DNA of 36,406 bases from NCBI GenBank assembly GCA_947174635.1, contig CAMWJS010000020.1, positions 1-36,406 on the forward strand, written 5' to 3'. The notes under the pieces are model-generated. The model made no database searches. It was not told the origin of the DNA and saw only the letters and a list, made by a program, of their open reading frames with translations. The position numbers and the translations under genes are program-made. The stretch's first letter is position 1. The number at the start of each line of letters is the position of its first letter. Below, one piece after another: positions 17,211-24,489 of this stretch. Source of the stretch: an uncultured Muribaculaceae bacterium (GTDB lineage Bacteria; Bacteroidota; Bacteroidia; Bacteroidales; Muribaculaceae).

Positions 17211-18917
17211 ATGGCTAATTTTTATACTGATAATCCCGATTTAAAGCAGCATCTTTCTCACCCGTTGATGAAGAAGATTGTCGAGCTCAAAGAGCGCGGC
17301 TATGCTGATGCAGAAAAATATGACGACGCTCCTCTGGATTTCGAGGACGCTATGGACAACTATGACAAGGTGCTCGAAATCGTCGGCGACCTTTGTGGCG
17401 AAATCATCGCTGCAAATGCAGAGGATGTAGACCATCAGGGTCCCCGTGTCGAGAACGGCCGCGTCATTTATGCCGACAAGACCAAGGAAAACCTTGAAGC
17501 CTGCCGCAAGGCCGGCCTTATGGGTATGTCGATGCCCCGTCGCCTCGGCGGTCTCAACTTCCCCATCACTCCCTATATCATGGCAGCCGACATCGTCAGC
17601 CGCGCGGATACAGGTTTTGAGAACCTCTGGGGTCTGCAGGACTGCGCCGAGACTATCTATGAGTTTGCCGACGAGGACCAGAAGCAGCGCTACATCCCCC
17701 GTGTATGCGAGGGCGAGACCATGTCGATGGACCTTACCGAGCCCGATGCAGGTTCAGACCTCCAGTCGGTTATGCTCAAAGCCACTCAGAAAGAGGACGG
17801 CAGCTGGGTGCTCAACGGCGTAAAACGCTTCATCACCAACGGTGACTCAGACATCCACCTGGTGCTTGCACGTTCGGAAGATGGAACGAAGGACGGCCGC
17901 GGCCTCTCGATGTTCATCTACGACAAGCGCAACGGCGGTGTGACCGTGCGCCGTATCGAGAACAAGATGGGTATCAAGGGTTCGCCCACCTGCGAGCTCG
18001 TCTACAAGAACGCTCCCTGCGAACTCTGCGGCTCTCGCCGTATGGGTCTCATCAAATATGTGATGGCGCTTATGAACGGCGCACGCCTCGGCATTGCCGC
18101 ACAGTCAGTGGGTGTCAGCGAAATCGCTTACCGCGAGGCTCTCGGCTATGCAAAAGAGCGTATGCAGTTCGGCAAAGCCATCATTGAGTTCCCCGCAGTG
18201 TATGAGATGCTTGCCGTAATGAAGGCCAAGCTCGACGCATCGCGCTGCCTCCTTTACGAGACTTCACGCTACGTCGACCTCTACAAGGCATACGAGGATA
18301 TCGAGAAAGAGCGCAAGCTCACTCCCGAGGAAAAGGCAGAGCTCAAGCTCTACCGCAAATATGCCGACGCTTGCACCCCGCTTGCAAAAGGTCTTTCAAG
18401 CGAATACTGCAACCAGAACGCATACGACTGCATCCAGATACACGGTGGCTCGGGCTTCATGAAAGATTACGCCTGCGAGCGCGTATACCGCGACGCCCGT
18501 ATCACCTCAATCTATGAGGGTACGACCCAGCTCCAGGTTGTGGCTGCAATCCGCCACGTCACCACCGGCACTTACGCAGCCCTGATGGAAGAGTACGCCA
18601 AGATGGAAGTAAGCGAAAAGCTCGCTCCCGTCAAGGAAATGCTTGCAGGTCTCGTAGAAAAATATCAGGCAGCTATCGCCAAGGTCAACGAGGTCAACGA
18701 CCCCGCTTTCACCGACTTCATGGCACGCCGCCTTGTGGAGATGGCCGGATTCATCATCATGTCATATCTCCTTATCACCGACGCTACCCGCTACAACAGC
18801 GAATCGATGACAAAGAGCGCCATCGTCTACGGCAATATGGTACGTGCGGAGGTTGAGAAGCATGCTGAATTCATCGCCAACTTCTGCCCCTGCCAGCTTG
18901 ACGTATACAAAGCGTAA
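17211..18917 (+). CDS. Acyl-CoA dehydrogenase with C-terminal extension
   Basis: This FAD enzyme oxidises acyl-CoA to enoyl-CoA, or works in reverse as an enoyl-CoA reductase, and passes electrons to the adjacent ETF. It has 568 aa against ~380 for classical short-chain enzymes, with a C-terminal extension of about 120 residues of mostly helical sequence. Characteristic blocks are MDLTEPDAGSDLQ near 180, KRFITNGDSDIHLVLAR near 205, the QSVGVSEIAYREALGYAKER-type helix near 300 and IHGGSGFMKDYACERVYRDARI near 405. The catalytic base is Glu436 in IYEGTTQ. Substrate chain length cannot be read from the sequence. It is the last gene of the operon and is followed by a strong terminator. Confidence 0.92.
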   Translation: MANFYTDNPDLKQHLSHPLMKKIVELKERGYADAEKYDDAPLDFEDAMDNYDKVLEIVGDLCGEIIAANAEDVDHQGPRVENGRVIYADKTKENLEACRKAGLMGMSMPRRLGGLNFPITPYIMAADIVSRADTGFENLWGLQDCAETIYEFADEDQKQRYIPRVCEGETMSMDLTEPDAGSDLQSVMLKATQKEDGSWVLNGVKRFITNGDSDIHLVLARSEDGTKDGRGLSMFIYDKRNGGVTVRRIENKMGIKGSPTCELVYKNAPCELCGSRRMGLIKYVMALMNGARLGIAAQSVGVSEIAYREALGYAKERMQFGKAIIEFPAVYEMLAVMKAKLDASRCLLYETSRYVDLYKAYEDIEKERKLTPEEKAELKLYRKYADACTPLAKGLSSEYCNQNAYDCIQIHGGSGFMKDYACERVYRDARITSIYEGTTQLQVVAAIRHVTTGTYAALMEEYAKMEVSEKLAPVKEMLAGLVEKYQAAIAKVNEVNDPAFTDFMARRLVEMAGFIIMSYLLITDATRYNSESMTKSAIVYGNMVRAEVEKHAEFIANFCPCQLDVYKA

Positions 18918-18956
18918 GCTATAAGTAAACCATCACCGAATGGTTTCATAATATAT

Positions 18957-19000
18957 AATGTCGGGAAAATTATCGAACATTTTCCCGACATTATTTTTTT
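18957..19000 (+). terminator. Strong terminator ending the host operon
   Basis: AATGTCGGGAAAAT (18957-18970) pairs perfectly over 14 bp with 18979-18992 around an 8-nt loop, followed by ATTTTTTT. This is the last recognisable host feature before the prophage. Confidence 0.92.
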
Positions 19001-19050
19001 ATAAAATCAGACACAGAGATTATTTGAATAGTGCCCTAAAAATACGGGCA

Positions 19051-19160
19051 TGAAAACGAAGCGAGCAACGGTGTGAATGCCGGTCGGTCGCGTAACTCGT
19101 TGATATGATTGAGGATGTGGGGTTGTTGGGGCGGTCGGCCTGAAAAAACGAAGCGTGCAA
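19051..19160 (+). repeat. Direct repeat pair, candidate transposase-binding sites
   Basis: TGAAAACGAAGCGAGCAA at 19051-19068 and TGAAAAAACGAAGCGTGCAA at 19141-19160 share the core AAAACGAAGCG-W-GCAA, 90 bp apart. Mu end sites also contain CGAAA and GAAGCG-type runs in tandem, so these could be transposase-binding sites. The core AAGCGTGCAA recurs at 35991-36000 in the same orientation. Function is inferred only. Confidence 0.4.
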
Positions 19161-19164
19161 TTAC

Positions 19165-19255
19165 TTGAATTTGGTTGAATCGGGCTTTAATAATCGGGCC
19201 GTCGCGTTTAACGAGCGTTTAATGCGGCTTTAATTCCCCTTGAATTGGCTTTAAT
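19165..19255 (+). repeat. Helically phased TTKAAT array A
   Basis: TTTAA or TTGAA motifs begin at 19165, 19175, 19186, 19207, 19218, 19229, 19240 and 19250. The steps are 10, 11, 21, 11, 11, 11 and 10 bp. The unit approximates GGCTTTAATNC. Spacing by one helical turn puts all motifs on one DNA face, as for intrinsic bends or cooperative protein binding. Confidence 0.7.
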
Positions 19256-19862
19256 ATCGTGCGGCTGCATGGCTGGTTTTTGCCGGCTGTGTGGCCGCTT
19301 TCTTTGTGTGGCTGGACCAACGGCCCAGAACGGCGCAGAGGGCGCGAAATTCAAGCGTTTACGGCGTTTTGGGCCGTTGTGTCGGTTGGTCGGCAGGGTG
19401 GGGGAGGGCAGAGCGCAGCGCGCCCATGCACAGGAATGATCCGTGGCGGCCGGTGGGGTGTTTAATGGTGTTTACAGGCCCATTAAATGGCGGTGGCGGC
19501 GCCCAGCTCCGGAGGGGTAAAAACGGGGGTGGGGGAGTGGTCGAAATTGTGCCCGTTTCGTTCCTAAAATGGGGTTGGATGGTCAGTTGGATAGTCAGTT
19601 GGGTACTCTTACGGCACTATGTCCGCACCCCCCTACGGACAAAAACGGCGGCAAAAATGGCGATTTTTGAGCGATTAACACCCCTTTAATTCCAAAATTC
19701 GCCTATTAAATAGCGGGGTCGTGGTTTGTTTAAGTTGTTGATAATAGGCACGAAACGTGTTTAATCGCTCAGAAAAGCATATAAAACAGGGTGAAACGGG
19801 CTATTTGGGACCTTTATAGGGGGTATGAGGGAGCACAAGGGTAAACGCTGGAGCATATCCCC

Positions 19863-20423
19863 CTATCCTACATTTGCAGTAGCGCCAATGTTGGCAGCGC
19901 CCGCAGTTTTTTCCAACTGGCGCTTTAGTTCTTCAATCTCCTTTTCAAGCCGTCCGATCTGTCGTTCCTGGCTTAATATTGTTTTTTGATATTTTTCGGC
20001 TTGTTTAACACGGTCACGCAAAATAATATTTTCCTCTTTCAACTTGTCTAACTCTACTTGTCGCACAGTTCTGTCGACTGTTTGTTCCATTTGAAAGCTC
20101 GAAACAGAAACGCCGTGGTTTACTTGATCCACAACTGTAATTTGTTCCTCATGGGTAAGGCGTCGCATAAAATCAGTCCACATCTCCCCTTCCCCGTTAA
20201 GCAGCCAACGCAGATTGATTATTACAGAATATTCTGAGTCTGTAAATCGGTTGAAAAAATCGTAGCTGGGCGCGCATTTCCTGTTCTGTATGTCGTAAAT
20301 TGTTTGGGCGCGACTGTACCCCAGTACTTTGGCGAAATTGTTGGGTGTAGTCGCGCAGCACTCAATGATTGTGTCTATCCTTGCAGAAATTTCTGCAATT
20401 TTTTCTTTATTTGTTTTTGTCAT
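19863..20423 (-). CDS. Phage repressor-like protein: HTH plus coiled coil
   Basis: This is the likely lysogeny repressor, placed as in Mu: leftward, facing the early operon. The start at 20423 gives 186 aa; an upstream in-frame ATG would translate the promoter region and is rejected. Residues about 15-75 form a helix-turn-helix region (PNNFAKVLGYSRAQTIYDIQ, then a conserved-looking LRWLLNGEGEMW). Residues about 125-175 form a heptad coiled coil (LKEENIILRDRVKQAEKY onward), suited to dimer or higher-order assembly. No peptidase or autocleavage motif is seen. The gene contains two CAGAA-N2-TTCTG palindromes and has a third beside its start, which suggests it binds its own gene. It differs from Mu c in lacking recognisable sequence similarity. 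Confidence 0.75.
   Translation of the reverse strand: MTKTNKEKIAEISARIDTIIECCATTPNNFAKVLGYSRAQTIYDIQNRKCAPSYDFFNRFTDSEYSVIINLRWLLNGEGEMWTDFMRRLTHEEQITVVDQVNHGVSVSSFQMEQTVDRTVRQVELDKLKEENIILRDRVKQAEKYQKTILSQERQIGRLEKEIEELKRQLEKTAGAANIGATANVG
20225..20236. promoter_or_regulatory. Operator-like palindrome inside the repressor gene
   Basis: CAGAATATTCTG is a perfect 12-bp palindrome of the form CAGAA-N2-TTCTG, matching the two sites nearer the repressor start. It lies within the coding region, about 160 bp from the next site. Confidence 0.5.
20381..20398. promoter_or_regulatory. Operator-like 18-bp palindrome
   Basis: TTGCAGAAATTTCTGCAA is a perfect 18-bp palindrome overlapping repressor codons near the N-terminus. 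Its core is CAGAA-AT-TTCTG. It lies 42 bp (four helical turns) from the site at 20426, a spacing that suits cooperative binding. Confidence 0.6.
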
Positions 20424-20445
20424 ATCAGAATTTTCTGTAATTTTG
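20416..20445 (+). promoter_or_regulatory. Early-operon promoter with abutting operator
   Basis: TTTG (20416-20419), an 18-bp spacer and TAATTTTG (20438-20445) match the Bacteroidetes promoter. The palindrome CAGAATTTTCTG (20426-20437) fills the spacer and abuts the -7 box, so a bound repressor would block RNA polymerase. The product runs into the early operon starting at 20548. Confidence 0.7.
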
Positions 20446-20450
20446 CAGCG

Positions 20451-20503
20451 TGTTACTAAGGTAACAGCCGCCAAAGATACAAAAAATAGCCGAGGTGGAC
20501 AAA
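20451..20503 (-). promoter_or_regulatory. Repressor promoter and second palindrome
   Basis: On the minus strand TTTG (20500-20503), a 20-bp spacer and TATCTTTG (20472-20479) form a good promoter for the repressor gene. TGTTAC-TAAG-GTAACA (20451-20466) lies at its expected start of transcription and also at that of the facing early promoter. AGGTAACA recurs at 20503-20510. This second motif could be the site of a Ner/Cro-like protein. Confidence 0.65.
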
Positions 20504-20547
20504 GGTAACACGGAGTTAAAACAGTTTGAAACCAAAGTAAAAGGACA

Positions 20548-20757
20548 ATGAAAGCAGTAAAACTAACAATAGGATTTCGCGAGTGGTCGAAGCTCGCGGA
20601 CTTCGTGGAAACAATCAACGAGGAGGACGAAATGGTTGCCTATGAAATAGACAATACCACTGCCCTACTCGTCGCCGTCGGCGAATGTGGCCTCGCATGG
20701 ATAGAGGCGCAAGCCGCACAATGGTTTGAGGACTACGAAACAGAAACAGTAAAGTAA
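20548..20757 (+). CDS. Small early phage protein, unknown function
   Basis: This 69-aa acidic protein is the first gene of the early operon. I do not recognise its family. The N-terminus is a short basic strand-like segment (MKAVKLTIGFREW). The rest is acidic, with a hydrophobic stretch TTALLVAVGECGLAWIEAQ near 37-55 and a WFEDYETE tail. No helix-turn-helix is evident. The ribosome binding site GTAAAAGGACA abuts the ATG and is shared with other early genes. The position immediately after the switch suggests an early regulatory or host-takeover role, but this is inference only. Confidence 0.7.
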   Translation: MKAVKLTIGFREWSKLADFVETINEEDEMVAYEIDNTTALLVAVGECGLAWIEAQAAQWFEDYETETVK

Positions 20758-20763
20758 AAGGAT

Positions 20764-21147
20764 ATGACAATCACAAGCAACTACATCAAAGTGAACGACG
20801 AAGCGCGTGCAAAACTGGCGCGCTTGTTTAAGGTCGATGTAAAAACCGTGTATTTGGCGTTGACCGGTCGGCGGAACAGTGACAAAGCCAGGAAAATCCG
20901 CTATACGGCGGTCAAGGAGTACGGCGGTGTCCCGATGGTACACTGCCCGGCGTGTGAAACCCTGCACGAGACCACCGAGGACGGGCGAGAGATAATGCGC
21001 CAGGAGTGGAGCAATGGGGCGGTGCTTGTATGGTACAAGGGCACGCCTGAGGTTGTGGTGCGTCACAATGGGCGTGAGGTGCTGCATGAGGATTGCGGGA
21101 GCATGCCCCGATTTTCTGAAATTCAACTTTACGCTGAAAGCCTTTGA
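20764..21147 (+). CDS. Ner/Cro-like early DNA-binding protein, tentative
   Basis: This 127-aa protein lies between the switch and the transposase, the slot of ner in Mu. Residues about 10-35 look like a helix-turn-helix (ARAKLARLFKVDVKTVYLAL, then TGRRNSDKARKIR), with basic residues flanking it. The C-terminal half has a CPAC pair and a later Cys, and may be a small zinc-binding or beta-rich domain. It is larger than Mu Ner (~75 aa), so the equivalence rests on context. The ribosome site GTAAAAGGATA abuts the ATG. The stop overlaps the TTG that could serve as an alternative transposase start. Confidence 0.6.
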   Translation: MTITSNYIKVNDEARAKLARLFKVDVKTVYLALTGRRNSDKARKIRYTAVKEYGGVPMVHCPACETLHETTEDGREIMRQEWSNGAVLVWYKGTPEVVVRHNGREVLHEDCGSMPRFSEIQLYAESL

Positions 21148-21149
21148 CT

Positions 21150-23183
21150 ATGGAGACAGTAAACGGAACAATTTGCATAAGCCACGCGGAGCTTACCGGG
21201 CGGATAATCACCACGGCCAACCTTAACAATCTGGTGCGCCGCGGTCAGGTCCGACAGGTCCGCAAGGGTGGCAACGGGCGGGAGGCTCTGTTTGCCGTTG
21301 ACAGTCTGCCCATGAAGTGGCGCACGGAGGTTTACAGGCGTTTTCCCGACTTGCAGGAGCAGGCCGAGAGCAAGGAATTTTTAGACATGATAACGCCGGA
21401 CGGCTCAGCCTTTGACTTTTTCCAAAGCTACACGCTGAGCGATGGCCGACACCTGCCCGAGGATAAGGTGCTGGAGTATTCGAGCAACGCGGCGATCATG
21501 AACGCTTTTCGCCGGTGCTGGGACGCTCATGTGAGCAAGCGCCAGCGAAGCGGCAAAAAGGCTACCGCAGCAAAAGACTTCTGGAAGCGTGCGGCGGCAG
21601 CTCTGCCCCGATTGGCTGACAGCTTCCCGCACTCGCTCCCCGGCAGCCCGCGCCGTCTGCAAATGAAGATGGCCGAGTATGTGCGCGACGGTTATGTGTG
21701 CTTTATCTCCGGCAAATTCCTGAACGGCAACGCGGCCAAGGTCGCCAACACCGAGCAGGAGCAAGTTATGACGGCGCTGCTGGCACACCACAACAACCTC
21801 CCTGACACACTTGTGGCCGAGGGTTACAACCGCTTTGCCGAGGCCAAAGGCTGGAAGCCTATAACCGCCGGAGCCGTGGCCGTGTGGCGCGAGAAGCTGG
21901 GCACAGTGATAAGGGCCGGCCGTCTGGGCGTGTCGAACTTCCGCAACAACGTAACAATGCAGGTGAAGCGCAGCAGGCCGACAACGCCGTTCCTGATGTG
22001 GTCGCTGGACGGCTGGACTGTCGAGCTGCTCTATCAGACGACCAAGACCGACAAAAAGGGGCACAACGTAACGACCTACACCAACCGCCTGACAATGGTT
22101 GTTGTGCTGGACGTGTTCAACGACTACCCGATAGGCTACGCAATCGGCACACACGAGAGCCCGGCGCTGATTAAAGAGGCATTGCGCGACGCGGCCAAGC
22201 ACAGCCAGCTGCTCACGGGGTCAATGCTCCGGGCCAATCAGGTGCAGAGCGACCGCTACGCGATTAAGACAATGGCGGATCTTTACGCTGTGATGGGCGA
22301 CAAGGTAACACCGGCACAGGCACACAACGCCAAAGCCAAGCCCGTAGAGCCTTATTTTAACTATCTAAATACACGCTACTGCATACGGTGCCAGAACTGG
22401 TCGGGCTTCGGCATAACGAGCAACCCGAAACGCCAGCCGAACAGCGACGCGCTCAACAGATTGCGCCACAGCTTCCCCGATGAAGCGGGGCTCCGGGCAC
22501 AAGTAGCCGAAATGATGAAGCTGGAGCGCATGGCGAAGTATGAGGCATTTATGGCGGGCTTTGCCAACCTTAAGCCCGAGCACCGCCTACCGCTGAGCCG
22601 TGAAACCTACCTGCTTAACTATGGCGCAGAAACCGGCTTTAAGAACGTGCTCGAGGGTTGCGGCCTCCGCCCCACCATTTTAGGGGTCAAGCGTGATTAT
22701 GATTGCTTTGATCTGACATTCCGCGACCATGCCGCCGAGCGCTGGACGGTGAAGTATGATCCTGACGACCTCAGCCAGGTGCTGGCGATAAACGAGGCAG
22801 GCACACGCCGCTACATGATGGAGGAGAAGTATGTGCAGCCGATGGCATTGGCCGACCGCAAGGAGGGCGACGCTGAGCAGCTGGAGCGAGTGAGGAACTA
22901 CAACAAGCAGCTGGAGGCACAGACCGCCGAGCGCATGGCGCTGGCCTATCACACCACCGAGCAGCTCATTGCCGGCACCCCGGCGCTGCGCGGTAGCATT
23001 GAGGACCGCCTGCTGATAACCGACAGCCGCGGGCAGCACAAGGACAACCGGAGCCGCAAGCGCCTGACGGCGGCGGACATTGACGCCTTAGAGGTGGAAG
23101 CCGTGGAAGTGCCGATCATACAGGCAGGCCAGAACGAAAGCGACGCAGAGAGCTACAACGAAATAAGTTATAACATTTTCTAA
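21150..23183 (+). CDS. MuA-like DDE transposase
   Basis: This is the phage transposase for integration and replicative transposition. The ATG at 21150 gives 677 aa, close to Mu A (663 aa); a TTG two codons upstream overlaps the previous gene and is less likely. The N-terminal 75 residues form a MuA-type winged-helix DNA-binding domain (ICISHAELTGRIITTANLNN, then VDSLPMKWRTEVYRRF). A second DNA-binding helical region follows to about 250. The RNase H-like core carries Asp287 (MWSLDGW), Asp368 (VQSDRYAIK) and Glu400 (KPVEPYFNYLN), the DDE triad. The C-terminal beta-barrel and MuB-interaction region are present in length. MuB-like ATPase follows after 12 nt. Confidence 0.92.
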   Translation: METVNGTICISHAELTGRIITTANLNNLVRRGQVRQVRKGGNGREALFAVDSLPMKWRTEVYRRFPDLQEQAESKEFLDMITPDGSAFDFFQSYTLSDGRHLPEDKVLEYSSNAAIMNAFRRCWDAHVSKRQRSGKKATAAKDFWKRAAAALPRLADSFPHSLPGSPRRLQMKMAEYVRDGYVCFISGKFLNGNAAKVANTEQEQVMTALLAHHNNLPDTLVAEGYNRFAEAKGWKPITAGAVAVWREKLGTVIRAGRLGVSNFRNNVTMQVKRSRPTTPFLMWSLDGWTVELLYQTTKTDKKGHNVTTYTNRLTMVVVLDVFNDYPIGYAIGTHESPALIKEALRDAAKHSQLLTGSMLRANQVQSDRYAIKTMADLYAVMGDKVTPAQAHNAKAKPVEPYFNYLNTRYCIRCQNWSGFGITSNPKRQPNSDALNRLRHSFPDEAGLRAQVAEMMKLERMAKYEAFMAGFANLKPEHRLPLSRETYLLNYGAETGFKNVLEGCGLRPTILGVKRDYDCFDLTFRDHAAERWTVKYDPDDLSQVLAINEAGTRRYMMEEKYVQPMALADRKEGDAEQLERVRNYNKQLEAQTAERMALAYHTTEQLIAGTPALRGSIEDRLLITDSRGQHKDNRSRKRLTAADIDALEVEAVEVPIIQAGQNESDAESYNEISYNIF

Positions 23184-23195
23184 ACGTAAAAGGAC

Positions 23196-24050
23196 ATGAC
23201 AAACGAACAGAAACAACAGATAAGCGACCAGCTCCGCGCGTACTGCGAGCAAAAAGGGAGCCAGAACAAAGCAGCCAACAGCCTTAACGGCGTGAGCTCT
23301 GCAACGGTCAGCAAGGTGCTGTCCGGCAACTGGGACACGATAGCCGACGAAATGTGGCGCAGCATAGCCGGACAAATCGGCGGCCACAAAGCCGAGGGGT
23401 GGCAGCTCGTCGAGACCCGCGCATACAAGGCTATGACGTTCACGCTGGAGAACGCCCAGCGCGACAGCCTGGTGATGGCCGTAATTGGCGAAGCCGGGAG
23501 CGGCAAGACCGAGGCAATAAAGAACTACGCAGCCAGCGGTCGCAACGTGTACCACCTGGTCTGCTCCGAATACTGGAACCGCCGCACGTTCATGGCGAAA
23601 GTGTTGCAGAGCATGGGCGAAATATACAGCGGCACCACAGTGGCCGACATGATGGACGCGATTGTGGACACGCTGAAACGCAAGGAGGCTCCGCTTATCG
23701 TGCTGGACGAGGCCGACAAGCTGAGCGATCAGGTGCTTTACTTTTTCATTAGCCTCTACAACCAGCTTGAGGGACGGTGCGGCATAATCATGACCGCCAC
23801 GCGCTACCTGCGTGCCCGGATTGAAAAGGGGCTGCGCCTCAACCGCAAGGGCTACGCCGAGATTTACAGCCGCATAGGCCGCAAGTTTGTGGAGCTCCCC
23901 CTGCACAACAGCGAGGACGTGGCCGCCGTATGCGCCGCAAACGGTGTTACAGACGCCAAGACCATTAACAGCATAGTGGACGAGGCGGACGGCGACCTGC
24001 GGCGCGTAAAACGCAGCGTATGGGCCAAAGTGAAAGGAGGGACGCAATGA
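23196..24050 (+). CDS. MuB-like AAA+ ATPase, transposition target protein
   Basis: This 284-aa ATPase matches the role of Mu B, which coats target DNA and activates MuA. The N-terminal ~60 residues are a Cro-type helix-turn-helix (NKAANSLNGVSSATVSKVL, then SGNWDTIADEMW), as in Mu B. Walker A is GEAGSGKT (98-105) and Walker B is LIVLDEADK (167-175). A sensor-type TATRYLRARIEKG follows near 205. The C-terminal part has a helical lid. The ribosome site GTAAAAGGACA abuts the ATG, and the stop overlaps the next ATG as ATGA. Confidence 0.9.
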   Translation: MTNEQKQQISDQLRAYCEQKGSQNKAANSLNGVSSATVSKVLSGNWDTIADEMWRSIAGQIGGHKAEGWQLVETRAYKAMTFTLENAQRDSLVMAVIGEAGSGKTEAIKNYAASGRNVYHLVCSEYWNRRTFMAKVLQSMGEIYSGTTVADMMDAIVDTLKRKEAPLIVLDEADKLSDQVLYFFISLYNQLEGRCGIIMTATRYLRARIEKGLRLNRKGYAEIYSRIGRKFVELPLHNSEDVAAVCAANGVTDAKTINSIVDEADGDLRRVKRSVWAKVKGGTQ

Positions 24051-24250
24051 GTAAGCGCCGCAAAATCATAGGCGCAAAAGTGCGCTTGTTGGTGTCAATA
24101 TCCAACGGCGGCGGGATCACCTTTGAAAAGGGCACCATTATGGAAATATGGGGCTCTTTTCGGGGCTACTCGCTTAAAGACGGAGCGGGCCGATACATAA
24201 CAAGGGTGCCACGCCACGAAGTTGAATTTTTAGACGAAACAAAGCAATGA
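24047..24250 (+). CDS. Small early phage protein, unknown
   Basis: This 67-aa basic protein has a start overlapping the MuB-like stop (ATGA), so translation is coupled. The family is not recognised. The sequence looks like a small beta-barrel (KVRLLVSISNGGGITFEKG, GSFRGYSLKDGAGRYITRVP, HEVEFLD), perhaps SH3-like. A longer in-frame start within the MuB-like gene is rejected. The stop again overlaps the next ATG. Confidence 0.7.
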   Translation: MSKRRKIIGAKVRLLVSISNGGGITFEKGTIMEIWGSFRGYSLKDGAGRYITRVPRHEVEFLDETKQ

Positions 24251-24483
24251 AGTATGAAGCAACAATAACCCTGATGGCCGAGTATGTGCCCCGGCTACTC
24301 AACGAATGGCTGGCTAATAGTCTGCCTGTGGATCTGACTATAAAAGCAGGCAGGTGGAATGGGTTGCGAGTTATCAGGGTAACAATAGAGGCGCAGACGC
24401 CGGAGGACCTGATGGCGAAAAGTAAGGCGTTTAATGCGATGATTGAGGCACAGGGCTATGGCCCCGAAGCTAATAAGAATTAA
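24247..24483 (+). CDS. Small early phage protein, unknown
   Basis: This 78-aa protein is coupled to the previous gene through ATGA. It alternates strand and helix: MKYEATITLMAEYVPRLL, then KAGRWNGLRVIRVTIEAQ, then a helix PEDLMAKSKAFNAMIEAQG. The pattern suggests a small alpha/beta fold. I do not recognise a family and assign no function. Confidence 0.7.
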   Translation: MKYEATITLMAEYVPRLLNEWLANSLPVDLTIKAGRWNGLRVIRVTIEAQTPEDLMAKSKAFNAMIEAQGYGPEANKN

Positions 24484-24489
24484 CCGACA

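Larger units (their letters stand above)
19001..19862. other. Prophage left-end region without a convincing gene
   Basis: This 860-bp stretch holds no convincing gene; the open frames across it have no homology I recognise and no ribosome site. It holds direct repeats TGAAAACGAAGCGAGCAA (19051) and TGAAAAAACGAAGCGTGCAA (19141), and a phased TTTAA array (19165-19255). A 15-bp hairpin follows (19318-19332 with 19365-19379, loop 32). A second small TTTAA cluster lies at 19461-19488. TGTCCG/CGGACA form an inverted repeat (19620-19641), and TGAGCGATTAA (about 19670) recurs inverted as TTAATCGCTCA (about 19758). In Mu this position carries the transposase-binding end sites. Confidence 0.6.

Noticed and set aside
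19165-19255. CRISPR array as an explanation for the periodic repeats
   Set aside because: The period is 10-11 bp with 5-6 bp motifs, far too short for CRISPR repeats and spacers. No cas genes are present.
19291-19689. 132-codon open frame in the prophage left-end region
   Set aside because: Composition is Gly/Arg/Trp-rich with no recognisable domain or ribosome site, and it runs through hairpins and repeats. It is probably a chance frame in GC-rich DNA.
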